Source: Nocardia arthritidis NBRC 100137 (lineage in GTDB: Bacteria; Actinomycetota; Actinomycetes; Mycobacteriales; Mycobacteriaceae). Taken from it: a stretch of 63,843 bases of DNA. Location of the stretch: positions 1 through 63,843 of the forward strand of contig NZ_BDBB01000040.1 of the NCBI RefSeq assembly GCF_001612765.1, written 5' to 3'. The notes under the pieces are model-generated. The model did no database searches. It saw only the letters and a program-made list of their open reading frames with translations, and was not told the DNA's origin. This document shows positions 1 to 8,959 of this stretch, piece after piece. How positions within the stretch are numbered: the stretch's first letter is position 1; each line of letters begins with the position of its first letter. A program made the translations under genes and the position numbers.

Positions 1-1307
1 TACTGCTCGATCGGGTAGTCCTGGAGGAAGCCGGAACCACCGAGGGTCTGCAGCGATTCGGTCAGGTACTGGTAGGCCCGCTCCGAGCCGACGCCCTTGA
101 CGATCGGCAGCAGCAGGTCGTTGACCCGAGCGGCCAGATCGGCGTCGGCGCCGGAAACCAGCTGGGCCACATCGGCGTTCTGGTGGGCGGCGGTGTAGAG
201 GTACACCGCGCGCAGGCCCTCGGCGTACGCCTTCTGGGTGGCCAGCGAACGACGGACGTCCGGGTGGTGGGTGATGGACACGCGGGGCGCGGCCTTGTCG
301 GTCATCTTGGTCAGGTCGGCGCCCTGGACCCGCTCCTTGGCGTAGTCGCGTGCGTTCAGGTAACCGGTCGACAGGGTCGCGATGGCCTTGGTGCCCACCA
401 TCATCCGAGCGTGCTCGATGACCTCGAACATCTGCGCGATGCCGTTGTGCACCTCGCCGACCAGCCAGCCCTTGGCGGGGATGCCGTGGCCGCCGAAGGT
501 GACCTCACAGGTGGCCGAGACCTTCAGGCCCATCTTGTGCTCGACGTTGGTGACGAAGACGCCGTTGCGCTCGCCCAGCTCGCCGGTCTCGTGATCGAAG
601 TGGAATTTCGGCACGAAGAACAGCGACAGGCCCTTGGTGCCCGGTCCGGCGCCCTCGGGACGGGCCAGCACCAGGTGCATGATGTTCGGGAACAGGTCGT
701 CGGAGTCGGCGGAGGTGATGAACCGCTTGACGCCCTCGATGTGCCAGGTGCCGTCTTCCTGCTTGATCGCCTTGGTGCGGCCCGCACCGACATCGGAACC
801 GGCGTCGGGCTCGGTGAGCACCATGGTGGCGCCCCAGCCCTGCTCGGCGGCGATCTTCGCCCAGCCCTTCTGCTCTTCGGTGGCGTTGTTGTAGAAGATG
901 TTCGCGAAGCCGGGGCCCGCCGCGTACATGAAGGCCGCGGGCTGCGCGCCCAGGATCAGCTCGGCGACGGCCCAGTAGGCCGCGCGCGGGATCGGCAGGC
1001 CGCCCAGTTCCTCGGCGATGCCGAGCCTGTCCCAGCCGCCGTCCTGCAGGGTGCGGTAGCTCTTCTTGAAGGACTCGGGCAGCGCGACGGTGTGGGTCGC
1101 GGGATCGAAGACCGGCGGGTTGCGGTCGGCGTCGGCGAACGATTCACCGAGCGGACCCTCGGCCAGGCGACGCACCTCGTTGAGCATCTCCTTCACGGTG
1201 TCCGTGTCGAGATCGCCGTAGGCGCCGCTGTCCAGGATCGACCCGAGACCGAGGACCTCGAAGAGGTTGAACTCCAGGTCGCGGACATTGCTCTTGTAGT
1301 GACCCAT
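1..1307 (-). CDS. fadE5: FadE5-type acyl-CoA dehydrogenase (3' end off the window)
   Basis: Flavin-dependent dehydrogenase expected to introduce the alpha,beta double bond in fatty acyl-CoAs during beta-oxidation. The protein begins MGHYKSNVRDLEFNLFEVLG, the characteristic start of the long actinobacterial FadE5 class, which carries an extra N-terminal segment and a C-terminal extension. About 435 codons are visible; the family is about 600 residues, so the C terminus lies left of base 1. The acyl-CoA dehydrogenase core is recognisable, for example MVLTEPDAGSDVGAGRTKAI and VEGVKRFITSADSD-like strands. The ATG at 1307 has a GGAGAG ribosome site about 10 bases upstream. The upstream region carries two TTAC-N6-GTAA-type palindromes, a likely repressor operator. 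Family assignment is strong; chain-length specificity cannot be read. Confidence 0.9.
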   Translation of the reverse strand, partial: MGHYKSNVRDLEFNLFEVLGLGSILDSGAYGDLDTDTVKEMLNEVRRLAEGPLGESFADADRNPPVFDPATHTVALPESFKKSYRTLQDGGWDRLGIAEELGGLPIPRAAYWAVAELILGAQPAAFMYAAGPGFANIFYNNATEEQKGWAKIAAEQGWGATMVLTEPDAGSDVGAGRTKAIKQEDGTWHIEGVKRFITSADSDDLFPNIMHLVLARPEGAGPGTKGLSLFFVPKFHFDHETGELGERNGVFVTNVEHKMGLKVSATCEVTFGGHGIPAKGWLVGEVHNGIAQMFEVIEHARMMVGTKAIATLSTGYLNARDYAKERVQGADLTKMTDKAAPRVSITHHPDVRRSLATQKAYAEGLRAVYLYTAAHQNADVAQLVSGADADLAARVNDLLLPIVKGVGSERAYQYLTESLQTLGGSGFLQDYPIEQ

Positions 1308-1405
1308 TGTCAGTACTCACTCTCCGTTGAGTTGGTGCGGTCGGTATGGTTGCCGTTCCCGCCCGTTGTTCGCTCCACCGGGGTAGTCGTGCCGGTTTTC
1401 CGCAT

Positions 1406-1448
1406 GCTACTCGCGGGTAACTTATGTGTCATATTACCGGCCGGTAAT
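1406..1448. promoter_or_regulatory. Double operator upstream of fadE5 (TTAC-N6-GTAA type)
   Basis: A perfect 16-base palindrome ATTACCGGCCGGTAAT lies at 1433-1448. A second, degenerate site GCTACTCGCGGGTAAC lies at 1406-1421. Both have the form TTAC/CTAC-N6-GTAA and sit 100-140 bases upstream of the fadE5 start. The second site matches 14 of 16 bases with the site before the Fe-S oxidoreductase at 57085-57100 when read on the opposite strand. This looks like a TetR-family operator pair; the regulator is not identified. Confidence 0.65.
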
Positions 1449-1584
1449 GAATGCGCAAAGAGTCGAGCAGGCAATGTGACGCGTTTTACAGTGTCCGATG
1501 GCCGCTCCTCGGGGTCGGAACCGCACCTCGCGGAGGGTCAGGCCCTGGGCGTAGGCCCCGATCGCTCGAGGCGCTCGGCGTGCA

Positions 1585-2418
1585 TCAACTCCTGTCTGCC
1601 TGGTTGGCTGCGGCGACGAGGTCGAAATAGGTTTGCTTCGACCTGATGAGGCCGTCCTCATCCAAGGTGATCACGTCGATGCCCCGGAACGCCAGCTGTT
1701 CTCCGTTCGCCGGAATCGTGACCGAACCCAGTTCGAGGGGCTGGGCGAGGATCCCGTGCAGGGTCGATTGCCAAATGTAGAACGAGTCACCGTACAAGGC
1801 CTGATCGAAGGAGAAGCTCAGCTCGCGCCAGTTCGCGAGCGAGGCGGCGAACGCATCCCGCATCGCCGCGCGCCCGCGGATCTCCGGTCGGCCGGCAATG
1901 TGGAGTTGGTAGGTGCCGTTCTCGGCGTGCCTGGCGCTGATCGCGTCAGGGTCCTTGGCCTGCCATGCCTGGTCGTATTCACGTGCGAAGGTCGAGATGT
2001 CGAACTCGGTCGCCGCCACGTCGGCGCTGCCGGGATTCGTCGCTAGCAGGGGCGCCGGATCGAAGTAGGCGACGCCCTCTATGGCCCGGCCGTCGTCGAG
2101 GCTGAATCGGTCCACGCCGCGGATCTCGATAGCTGCCTCGCCTCGTCGGCCTGTCATCAGCCACTCGATCAAGACGCCGTCGCACGTGGCCCCCCAGCGG
2201 AGCGGGCTGATCCGATGGTCGGCGATGCCGGCCACCAGACCCGCCATGTATCCAGGGAGATCGGCGCGCGACAACTCGCCGAACGGGTTGCGTAGGACAC
2301 CGTCCTCGTGGAGCAGGCTCGGCCACCGTTCGCCGTCGTGGTCGCGCCACACCGCGGCCCAGCTCTCCACGAACGAAGAGGCATCGCCGGAACCAGTTGT
2401 GTCATCGTCTTTACTCAT
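1585..2418 (-). CDS. Tandem SnoaL/NTF2-like domain protein
   Basis: Cytoplasmic protein of 277 residues made of two NTF2-like (SnoaL) alpha+beta barrels. The first half has SFVESWAAVWRDHDGERW followed by LLHEDGVLRNPFGELSRADL; the second has EYDQAWQAKDPDAISARHAE followed by GRPEIRGRAAMRDAFAASL, the typical layout of polyketide-cyclase or ketosteroid-isomerase-like folds. Such domains are catalytic in some proteins and ligand-binding in others, and no catalytic residues can be assigned. The ATG at 2418 (MSKDDD) is preferred because the domain begins shortly after; an in-frame ATG at 2454 would add 12 residues. It is convergent with fadE5's upstream region and has no obvious operon partner. Confidence 0.7.
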   Translation of the reverse strand: MSKDDDTTGSGDASSFVESWAAVWRDHDGERWPSLLHEDGVLRNPFGELSRADLPGYMAGLVAGIADHRISPLRWGATCDGVLIEWLMTGRRGEAAIEIRGVDRFSLDDGRAIEGVAYFDPAPLLATNPGSADVAATEFDISTFAREYDQAWQAKDPDAISARHAENGTYQLHIAGRPEIRGRAAMRDAFAASLANWRELSFSFDQALYGDSFYIWQSTLHGILAQPLELGSVTIPANGEQLAFRGIDVITLDEDGLIRSKQTYFDLVAAANQADRS

Positions 2419-2672
2419 AGCCGAAGATGCTACCTGAAATTGAAGTAGGCACAACTAGAAAAAGAAGTTGCTGGGCCGGTCCGGCGCTGACCTGGAGCAG
2501 CGGAACGGTCGAAGGCCACGTCAACCGGATCGAGATGCTCGAACGCCGGATGCTCGGGCGGAAGCGAATCCTGTCGACCACCGCGTCGGACTGCACGGCG
2601 AGATAGTCCGAGGTCGAGCGTGCCGGGAGCGGCAGCGCGCTCTCGGAAAGCCGGGACGGCAAAATATGCGCA

Positions 2673-3263
2673 ATGCGCATCGAGACGAGTGCTGGACCCG
2701 CTGAGGTCGAGCTCGAACAGCCGCGCAGGCCCGCCTTCCTGTTGCTGCTCACGCATGGCGCGGGTGGTGGAGTGGAGGCGAAGGATCTGCTCGCGGTTCG
2801 GGATGCCGCGTTGCGGTTAGGGGGTGGGGTCGCGCGGGTGGTGCAGCCGTATCGGGTCGCTGGGCGGCGTGCGCCGGGGTCGGCGGTCAAGCAGGACGAG
2901 GCTTGGCTCGAGGTCGTCGCTCGGTTGCGTGGTCGCAAACGCATTCCGCTGATCCAAGGTGGGCGGAGCAACGGGGCGCGGGTCGCCTGTAGAACGGCGG
3001 TCGCGGCGCGGGCCCGCGGCGTACTCGCGTTGTCGTTCCCGCTGCATCCGCCGGGCAAGCCGGAGAACTCGCGCCGGGACGAGCTGCTCGCGCCGGGTGA
3101 CATCGAAGTGGTGGTCGTCAACGGTGCCAACGATCCGTTCGGCATACCCGATCCCGCCGACGCCGCCGAAGTCCGCGTCATCCCGGGCCAGCCGCACGCC
3201 TTCCGCGCGGGCTTCGACCTGATCGCCGAGACCGTGACCCCATGGCTGGAGCGCTGGTCCTGA
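2673..3263 (+). CDS. Alpha/beta hydrolase, KANL3/Tex30-like
   Basis: Small (196 residue) alpha/beta hydrolase. It shows an oxyanion-type turn LLTHGAGGGVEAKDL near residue 27, the nucleophile elbow GGRSNGARVA (Gly-x-Ser-x-Gly, Ser about residue 99), and a C-terminal PGQPHAF that should supply the catalytic histidine. The order and size fit the KANL3/Tex30 dienelactone-hydrolase-like group found in many actinobacteria; substrate unknown. It is convergent with the methyltransferase gene that follows, only 4 bases apart at their stops, so each is probably transcribed alone. Confidence 0.75.
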   Translation: MRIETSAGPAEVELEQPRRPAFLLLLTHGAGGGVEAKDLLAVRDAALRLGGGVARVVQPYRVAGRRAPGSAVKQDEAWLEVVARLRGRKRIPLIQGGRSNGARVACRTAVAARARGVLALSFPLHPPGKPENSRRDELLAPGDIEVVVVNGANDPFGIPDPADAAEVRVIPGQPHAFRAGFDLIAETVTPWLERWS

Positions 3264-3267
3264 ACCC

Positions 3268-3942
3268 CTAGTCGGCCGGCCGGGTGGCGATGACCAGGGC
3301 GTCGATGGCGTCGCCGGTCTCGGTCGGCCGGTAGACGCGGTCGGCGAGGCGCACCCGAATTCGCCCTGCCGCCGCCATGGGGCCGAGGTCGGCGACGATG
3401 TCGTCGGGCGTGAAGAGGATGGAAGGGTCCTGCGGACCACCGCAGCCGTCGGCGATGTTGGTGGTGTCGTGGCCGAGCACGAGCAGGGTGCCCTCCGGAG
3501 CCAGCAGGTCGGCCGCCTTGCGGACCAGCGCGCCGCGCTGCTCGGCGGGCAAGTGCAGGAAGACCATCAAGACCAGCTCGAACGGGCCGGTGATCTCCGC
3601 CTCGTCCAGGTCGGTGACGTCGGCGCACTGCCAGCTGATGCGGTTGCGCACCGAGCGGGACAGGCGCGAGGCCACGGTGCGGCCTTTGTCGATGCCCACC
3701 TGGGAGTAGTCGACGGCGTGCACCTGCCAGCCGTGCGTGGCGAGCCAGAGGGCGTTGCGGCCCTCACCACACGCCAGATCGAGGGCGCGGGGGGACTCCG
3801 GCGCCTCGCCCTCGGGTGTGGCGGCCTGGAGCGGCGCACGGCGTTCCAACCCGTAGACGTGTTCCACCACGGTGTTGTTCGGCGGTGCGCCCCAGACCAA
3901 TTCCGTTTGCGCGTAGCGCTCATCCCAGTCGGCCGCATCCAT
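3268..3942 (-). CDS. Class I SAM-dependent methyltransferase
   Basis: Cytoplasmic methyltransferase of 224 residues. The N-terminal DWDERYAQTELVWGAPPN is typical of the TehB/thiopurine-methyltransferase-like group. Motif I is LDLACGEGRNALWLA (about residue 54), followed by the acidic ribose-binding residue in VHAVDYSQVGIDKG. A later strand FELVLMVFLHLP matches motif IV. Members methylate small molecules, sometimes toxic ions or thiols, but the substrate here cannot be read. It starts with ATG at 3942 and is separated from the esterase-like gene by 49 bases on the same strand, so cotranscription is possible. Confidence 0.8.
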   Translation of the reverse strand: MDAADWDERYAQTELVWGAPPNNTVVEHVYGLERRAPLQAATPEGEAPESPRALDLACGEGRNALWLATHGWQVHAVDYSQVGIDKGRTVASRLSRSVRNRISWQCADVTDLDEAEITGPFELVLMVFLHLPAEQRGALVRKAADLLAPEGTLLVLGHDTTNIADGCGGPQDPSILFTPDDIVADLGPMAAAGRIRVRLADRVYRPTETGDAIDALVIATRPAD

Positions 3943-3991
3943 ATTCCGAGTCTATTGATCGCGCGGCCCGCGCCCCCGTGGGTTGCCCGAG

Positions 3992-5200
3992 TCAGTCCGA
4001 TAACTGCGAGAGCCAGTGCACCGGCGTGGTCTCGCGCACGTGGATCAGCACGTCGAACGCGGCGGCGAGCGAGGCGAGCCGGATGTTCGCGGTGGCGTCG
4101 GCGGCCGGGTCGTAGACGCCGCTGATGGTGCGCAGCTTCACCGGGCCGGTCAGCCAGTCACGCACCGGTTCCGGCGCCGCGGCGTGCAGGTCCAGGTAGT
4201 AGGCGGGCAGCTCTACCTCGCCCAATGCTGCATCCACCAGGTCCGGCAATGGGTCGGGCGCCACGGCCATACCGAGGTCGCCGTGATGGAACCCGATACC
4301 GACGGACACGTATCCATCGAGCAGGTGATCACGCAAATGGCTTCCGGCACCGCGGAATTCGGCCGTGTCGTAAACGATCGGAAGACTGGTCGTGTGCGCG
4401 AGCCCGTCCCAGTAGACGATCTTTGCGCCGGTGGAGCGCTGCCAGCGCAGCACCGTCTCGGCCGATGGCCGTTCGTCCCGGGCGAACCCTTGACTCGCGA
4501 CGCTGGACCGGTGGAAGTCGAGGATCAGACGGGCATGGGCGAGTGCGGTGGCGCGCTCGCTCGTTTCCGGCAACTCGGCCAGCAGCGCGAGGGCGTCTTC
4601 GGCGTGTTCGGCGAAGGGACGGCCCGGGTGGATGCCCTGGTGGCGCTGGACGTGCTCATCGACCTGGTGGGCGGTGCGGATCGGCGTGAGGTGCGCCTCG
4701 ATCGCGGCGAACCGGTCTGGAGCCGCACGGCGCACGTAGTCGAGCACCGCGTCGTAGTCGCTCGGCTCGGCGCGGGGCGGTTCGACGCCGAAGATCCGCA
4801 CCGGGTCTTCTGGATGCGCCAGGTTCCACGCGCGGATCCAGCGCAGTGCGGCCACCGATTCCTCGGTACGCCAGGGGCGCCAGGCACCGGCGAGCACCGT
4901 TTCCGGGTCGCCCTCGCCGGCGGTGACGAACCGGTCCCACCGCGCACCGGAACGCGCGCTGTCCTGAATCGCCAACGCGCGGAAGTCATGCCGTTCGACC
5001 AGCCCACGGAACAACCGCTCGCGCACGCCGAAGGTCTGCTGGGAGAACCGCGTGGACTCGCCCAGCCCGACCACCGTGGCGGCGCCGAGCCGAGCGATCA
5101 GAGCGTCGAGATCCGAACCGGAGGAACCAGGATCGGAGCTGTCGATCGCGATGGCGTTGTCGCGCAGCCAAGTGCGGACGTCGACAGTGGTGCTGAGCAT
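3992..5200 (-). CDS. Erythromycin-esterase family protein with altered active site
   Basis: Protein of 402 residues with the layout of the erythromycin esterase/succinoglycan biosynthesis family. The family's signature loop is usually GEATHG, carrying an essential histidine; here it reads GESTRFSQQTFGVRERL, so His is replaced by Arg. The usual acidic residue after the next strand is Gln/Asp (ALAIQDSARSGARWDRFV). Conserved later pieces are VRIFGVEPPR, KIVYWDGLAHTT and YVSVGIGFHHGDL. The start at 5200 is chosen because GGGAGG lies 5 bases before this ATG; the upstream in-frame ATG at 5245 lacks a site. Macrolide hydrolysis is doubtful given the missing histidine. Confidence 0.75.
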   Translation of the reverse strand: MLSTTVDVRTWLRDNAIAIDSSDPGSSGSDLDALIARLGAATVVGLGESTRFSQQTFGVRERLFRGLVERHDFRALAIQDSARSGARWDRFVTAGEGDPETVLAGAWRPWRTEESVAALRWIRAWNLAHPEDPVRIFGVEPPRAEPSDYDAVLDYVRRAAPDRFAAIEAHLTPIRTAHQVDEHVQRHQGIHPGRPFAEHAEDALALLAELPETSERATALAHARLILDFHRSSVASQGFARDERPSAETVLRWQRSTGAKIVYWDGLAHTTSLPIVYDTAEFRGAGSHLRDHLLDGYVSVGIGFHHGDLGMAVAPDPLPDLVDAALGEVELPAYYLDLHAAAPEPVRDWLTGPVKLRTISGVYDPAADATANIRLASLAAAFDVLIHVRETTPVHWLSQLSD

Positions 5201-5296
5201 GATGCCTCCCGGAAGCGTGAACGATCCAACGCGAAGCAGCCTCATACATGAACCATTGTTGAGGTCAAGCCCCGCGCCGGATCGCCGGTCCGCGAG

Positions 5297-6448
5297 CTAG
5301 AGCGTCGTGCGCATCAGCACGACGTTGTACTGGCTGTGCACCGTCGTCAGGAAGTACAGATCGCGTCCGGTCTGGTACGGGAAGATCGCGGGTGCGTACG
5401 CGGTGGGCAATTCGCGCGTATCGATCAGCACTTCGGGATCGCTCCACGGGCCGACCGGGGCGGGCGCACGCCGCATCACCACGGAGTTGAATCGGTCGGT
5501 GGTGAGCGAAATGTACTGCCCGAGATAGGCGTTGTACATCACCGAGAGTTCGCCGACGCCCCACATGATCGGCGCGGCGGCGTTCACGTCGTTCTTTCGC
5601 CAGGCGCCGCCGTCCCAGTATTCGTATTCGGCGAGGTTCCCGATGTCCTGGGCGTGTACGCGAGCGACGTGAGCGGTGTGATTGCGCCCGGATCGGGTGC
5701 CGTATTCGTAGATGTATCCGCCGTCGGCGAGGAAGGCGTTCATCTGGAAGTTGGCGTTTCCGCCTTCGTTGTTCCGCCGCGTTTCCGGCAGTTCGGCCCA
5801 GTTTTCGCCGTTGTCCCCGGAGGTGGCGAGGCCGGAGAAATTGGTACTCCACTGCCCGACGTCGTCCCAGGTCTTCACCGACATGAGGCTCATGTACTGC
5901 ACGCCGTTGACCGAGATGCCCGCGGTGGGGATCCGGCTGATCTCGAGGAACGGAATCTTCGGGCTCGGGATCAGATCGCGGGCCTGGCCGAACATATCGC
6001 GCACCGCGCTGTCGAAAAAGATGCCTTCGGCCGGATCGGTGGTGTGGCTGCGCAGCAGGATATTGCTGCGCCAGGCCCACATGCTACCCGCGAGCAGATT
6101 CGGGAAGCCGACGCCGGCGGTGTCGCCGAACGCGGTGAGCATTTCACCGCGCCCGTTGTCCCACATGATGCCGAGATCGGTGCCGAGGACGTTATAGGTC
6201 TGGGTGTTGTTCGGGCTGGCCATGCCGGTCACCTGGAAGACCGCTTTGGTGCGGCCGAGCAGGTTCGGTAATCCGGTCGTGCCGTTGAGCACCGGAATCG
6301 GATTGATGGCGTTCGGGTTGGCGATGGCGGGGGTGGTCGCCGTGAAGAGCAGGGCCGAGACACCCGCCAGCGCCGAGAGTAGGAAGGATGCGGTCTTGAT
6401 CACTGTCTGTGAGCCCTCCGGTTTCTTCCCGAGAGCGGTGCGAACCAT
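5297..6448 (-). CDS. Exported DUF4185-domain protein
   Basis: Secreted protein of about 383 residues. The N terminus has a charged region, then the hydrophobic stretch FLLSALAGVSALLFTATT and a cleavage-like APAIA/N site. The rest is a five-bladed-propeller-like DUF4185 domain: FQVTGMASPNNTQTYNVLGT, LGIMWDNGRGEMLTAFGDT and the late FPYQTGRDLYFLTTVHS are characteristic. This family is often predicted to act on cell-wall polysaccharide in mycolic-acid bacteria, including arabinan hydrolysis for some members, but this is not established for this one. Possible starts are GTG 6466, ATG 6448 and GTG 6403; the last has GGAGGG upstream and gives a compact signal peptide. Confidence 0.75.
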   Translation of the reverse strand: MVRTALGKKPEGSQTVIKTASFLLSALAGVSALLFTATTPAIANPNAINPIPVLNGTTGLPNLLGRTKAVFQVTGMASPNNTQTYNVLGTDLGIMWDNGRGEMLTAFGDTAGVGFPNLLAGSMWAWRSNILLRSHTTDPAEGIFFDSAVRDMFGQARDLIPSPKIPFLEISRIPTAGISVNGVQYMSLMSVKTWDDVGQWSTNFSGLATSGDNGENWAELPETRRNNEGGNANFQMNAFLADGGYIYEYGTRSGRNHTAHVARVHAQDIGNLAEYEYWDGGAWRKNDVNAAAPIMWGVGELSVMYNAYLGQYISLTTDRFNSVVMRRAPAPVGPWSDPEVLIDTRELPTAYAPAIFPYQTGRDLYFLTTVHSQYNVVLMRTTL

Positions 6449-6569
6449 GGACGTCCCGCGATACACAGACCCTTCGCAGCGTGCCGCGCACCACTAGTCG
6501 ACTGGCTGGCAAATCGTGCAAATGGTAGCAGCGGAACCAGCCGAAAAGGGGCTTCTAGCGAATTTACAG

Positions 6570-7313
6570 CTATCTATTGAGCGCTTTGCGGAGGATCAGT
6601 GGTAACTGGGTCGCGCGCTCGACGGCGAAGGTTCGCCGGGGAGATGCTTGCCACGACTTCTCGAACAGCCGCTTGGCAGCGGCCACCGCGTGCGGTGATC
6701 GCGCGGCGAGCTGGTCGGCCAGTTTCTCGGCCTGCGTGACCGGGTCCGCGGTCAGCTCGGTGACCAAACCGATCTTCGCGGCGTAGGCGGCGTCCACAGT
6801 GTCCGCGGTCATCGTGAGCAGGAGGGCTTTGTCGATGCCGATCAGCCTGGACAGCGTTGCCGCTCCGGTCATGTCCGGGACCAGGCCGTGCTTGGTCTCC
6901 ATGACGGAGAACTCGGCGTCGGGGGTGGCGAAACGGACGTCCGCGGCCAGCGCGAGCTGGAGTCCGCCGCCGAAGCAGCGCCCGTGCACCGCGGCGATCA
7001 CCGGCACGGGCAGGCGGCGCCAAGCCCAGCACGCCTCCTGGAAGGCGTTGGTGCCCCGCCAGGGCGGGGGCACGAAGTTCCGAATGATAGCCACAGGGTC
7101 GCTAGTTGCTGCCGCGATGTCTAGGCCGCTGCTGAAGCTCGGCCCGTTTCCGGATAGGATGACTGCCCGCGCGTCGCTACGACGAGCCACCAGCTTCGCG
7201 CTGGCAACCAGGTCGCGAAGCATATCGATGGTCAGGCCGTTGTGCTTGTCCGGCCGGTCGAGCGTGACGTACGCGCGATGGTCGTCGAACCGCACTGCGA
7301 TGTTGGTGCCCAT
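6570..7313 (-). CDS. Enoyl-CoA hydratase/isomerase (crotonase family)
   Basis: Crotonase-fold protein of 247 residues acting on acyl-CoA thioesters. Visible are the first oxyanion-hole segment SSGLDIAAA, the second VHGRCFGGGLQLALAADVRFA, and EFSVMETKHGLVPDMTGAATL, where an aspartate rather than a second glutamate follows the loop, more like isomerase or hydrolase branches than a classical hydratase. It ends at 6570, about 100 bases beyond the next gene's start region, and is divergent from the TLP1 operon at 7430, with a shared 116-base intergenic region. Confidence 0.8.
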   Translation of the reverse strand: MGTNIAVRFDDHRAYVTLDRPDKHNGLTIDMLRDLVASAKLVARRSDARAVILSGNGPSFSSGLDIAAATSDPVAIIRNFVPPPWRGTNAFQEACWAWRRLPVPVIAAVHGRCFGGGLQLALAADVRFATPDAEFSVMETKHGLVPDMTGAATLSRLIGIDKALLLTMTADTVDAAYAAKIGLVTELTADPVTQAEKLADQLAARSPHAVAAAKRLFEKSWQASPRRTFAVERATQLPLILRKALNR

Positions 7314-7429
7314 TCCCGAATCTTACTCATCAGTCAGTTACACCACGAGCTGTTGCTCGAGCGCTCGGGGCTCTGTTCTAATCGGACTCGAATTACCGTC
7401 AATGTTGACGGTTATGGAGCGGAGGACGC

Positions 7430-8959
7430 ATGCTGCCAGCCGGAATGGACCCGAGGACCCCGGTGCTCGTCGGCGCCGGGCAGGTCGTACACCGACCGGG
7501 TGAGCCCGGTCTGCCCGGCCCCGTCGAACTCGCCGCCGAGTCCCTGCGCCGCGCGGGCGCCGACAGCGGCGTCGGTGACCGTCTGCTCCGGTCGGCCGAC
7601 TTGATCGCCGCCGTCGCCCCGGTAAGCCGCCCCTACGGCGATCTGGGCGCGCTCGTCGGCGCGGAGCTCGGCGCCACGCCACGCCGGAGCGTGCAGTCGG
7701 TGCGCTTCGGCGGCGACGCGCCGCAGCGGCTGCTCAACACTGTCGCGCAGGCCATCGCCGACGGCCGCTCGGACGTCGCACTGCTCACCGGGTCCGAAGC
7801 GGTGTACTCCGGGAACACGGCCACCCGCACCGGCACGGCGGTGGACTGGCCGGAGCAGCCGGAAGACGTGGGTCCCGACGAGACCATCGGCTCCGATCGA
7901 GGGCCGAACTCGGACATGGAAACCGCCGCGGGCCTGTGGGGGCCGGTGTACTTCTACGCGCTCATGGAGACGGCGCTGCGCCACCGGCTCGGATCGAGTG
8001 AAGCCGCGCACCGTGAGCGGATCGGCGCACTGTGGTCGCGGCTGTCGGAGATCGCGGCGCGCAATCCGTACGCGTGGCAGCCCACCGCGCATGCCGCCGC
8101 CGAGCTCGTGACGCCCGCGCCCGCCAACCGGATGGTGTCGACGCCGTACCCGAAGCTGATGATCGCGAACCTCACCGTCGATCTGGGCGCCGGGCTGATC
8201 CTGTGCAGCGCGGCGGCGGCCGACGCCGCCGGTGTGCCCCGGGACCGGTGGGTGTTCCCGCACGCGGGCGCCACCGCGACCGACGAGTGGTTCGTCTCCG
8301 AGCGCGCGGACATGTCCCGCTCACCCGCCATCGCCGCGGCGGGGAAAGCGGCGCTGGGTGCGGCGGGGATCGGGATCGACGATGTCGCGCACATCGACCT
8401 CTACTCCTGTTTCCCGGTCGCGGTGCAGATCGCCGCCGAGGAACTCGGCCTGCCGATCGATGATTCGTCCCGGCCGCTGTCGGTCACCGGCGGTCTCACC
8501 TTCGCCGGCGGGCCGGGCAACAACTACACGACGCATTCGATCGCGACGCTGTCCGGCATGCTGCGCGCGGACCCGGACGCCTACGGACTGGCGACGGCAC
8601 TCGGTTGGTACAGCACCAAGCACGGCGTCGGCGTGTATTCGGCCAGGCCGCCCGAGCGGCTGTTCCGTGCGATCGAGGCTCAGGTGCGCGCGGCGCGGCG
8701 CGAACCGGCGCCCGGGTACACCGGTCCCGCCTCGGTCGAGGCGTACACCATCGCCTATCGCAAGGGCCCGGCGCCCGACCGCACCGACGAGCCGGAAGCC
8801 GTTGTGGTGAGCGCACTGACACCCGAGGGCTCCCGCATACTGGTCCGGGCGTCGGATGCCGACACCCTCGCGGCGTTCACCGCGGGCGACCCGCTCGGCG
8901 CGGACGCCGAGATCGCCGCGGACACCTTCACCCTGCTCACCGAGAGGAGCGCCCGATGA
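7430..8959 (+). CDS. Thiolase-like protein type 1 (TLP1), no nucleophilic cysteine
   Basis: Thiolase-fold protein of 509 residues with an extra C-terminal domain (from about residue 415, ASVEAYTIAYRKGPAPDR), as in mycobacterial TLP1 proteins. Real thiolases carry a nucleophilic Cys in a CASG-like turn near residue 90; here the equivalent stretch reads SVQSVRFGGDAPQRLLN with no Cys. Other landmarks are VALLTGSEAV, DLYSCFPVAVQIA and GGLTFAGGPGNNYTTHS. Classical thiolysis or condensation is therefore unlikely; CoA binding or a scaffold role is possible. The start has GGAGG four bases upstream. It overlaps the next crotonase by ATGA, so the two are translationally coupled. Confidence 0.85.
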   Translation: MLPAGMDPRTPVLVGAGQVVHRPGEPGLPGPVELAAESLRRAGADSGVGDRLLRSADLIAAVAPVSRPYGDLGALVGAELGATPRRSVQSVRFGGDAPQRLLNTVAQAIADGRSDVALLTGSEAVYSGNTATRTGTAVDWPEQPEDVGPDETIGSDRGPNSDMETAAGLWGPVYFYALMETALRHRLGSSEAAHRERIGALWSRLSEIAARNPYAWQPTAHAAAELVTPAPANRMVSTPYPKLMIANLTVDLGAGLILCSAAAADAAGVPRDRWVFPHAGATATDEWFVSERADMSRSPAIAAAGKAALGAAGIGIDDVAHIDLYSCFPVAVQIAAEELGLPIDDSSRPLSVTGGLTFAGGPGNNYTTHSIATLSGMLRADPDAYGLATALGWYSTKHGVGVYSARPPERLFRAIEAQVRAARREPAPGYTGPASVEAYTIAYRKGPAPDRTDEPEAVVVSALTPEGSRILVRASDADTLAAFTAGDPLGADAEIAADTFTLLTERSAR

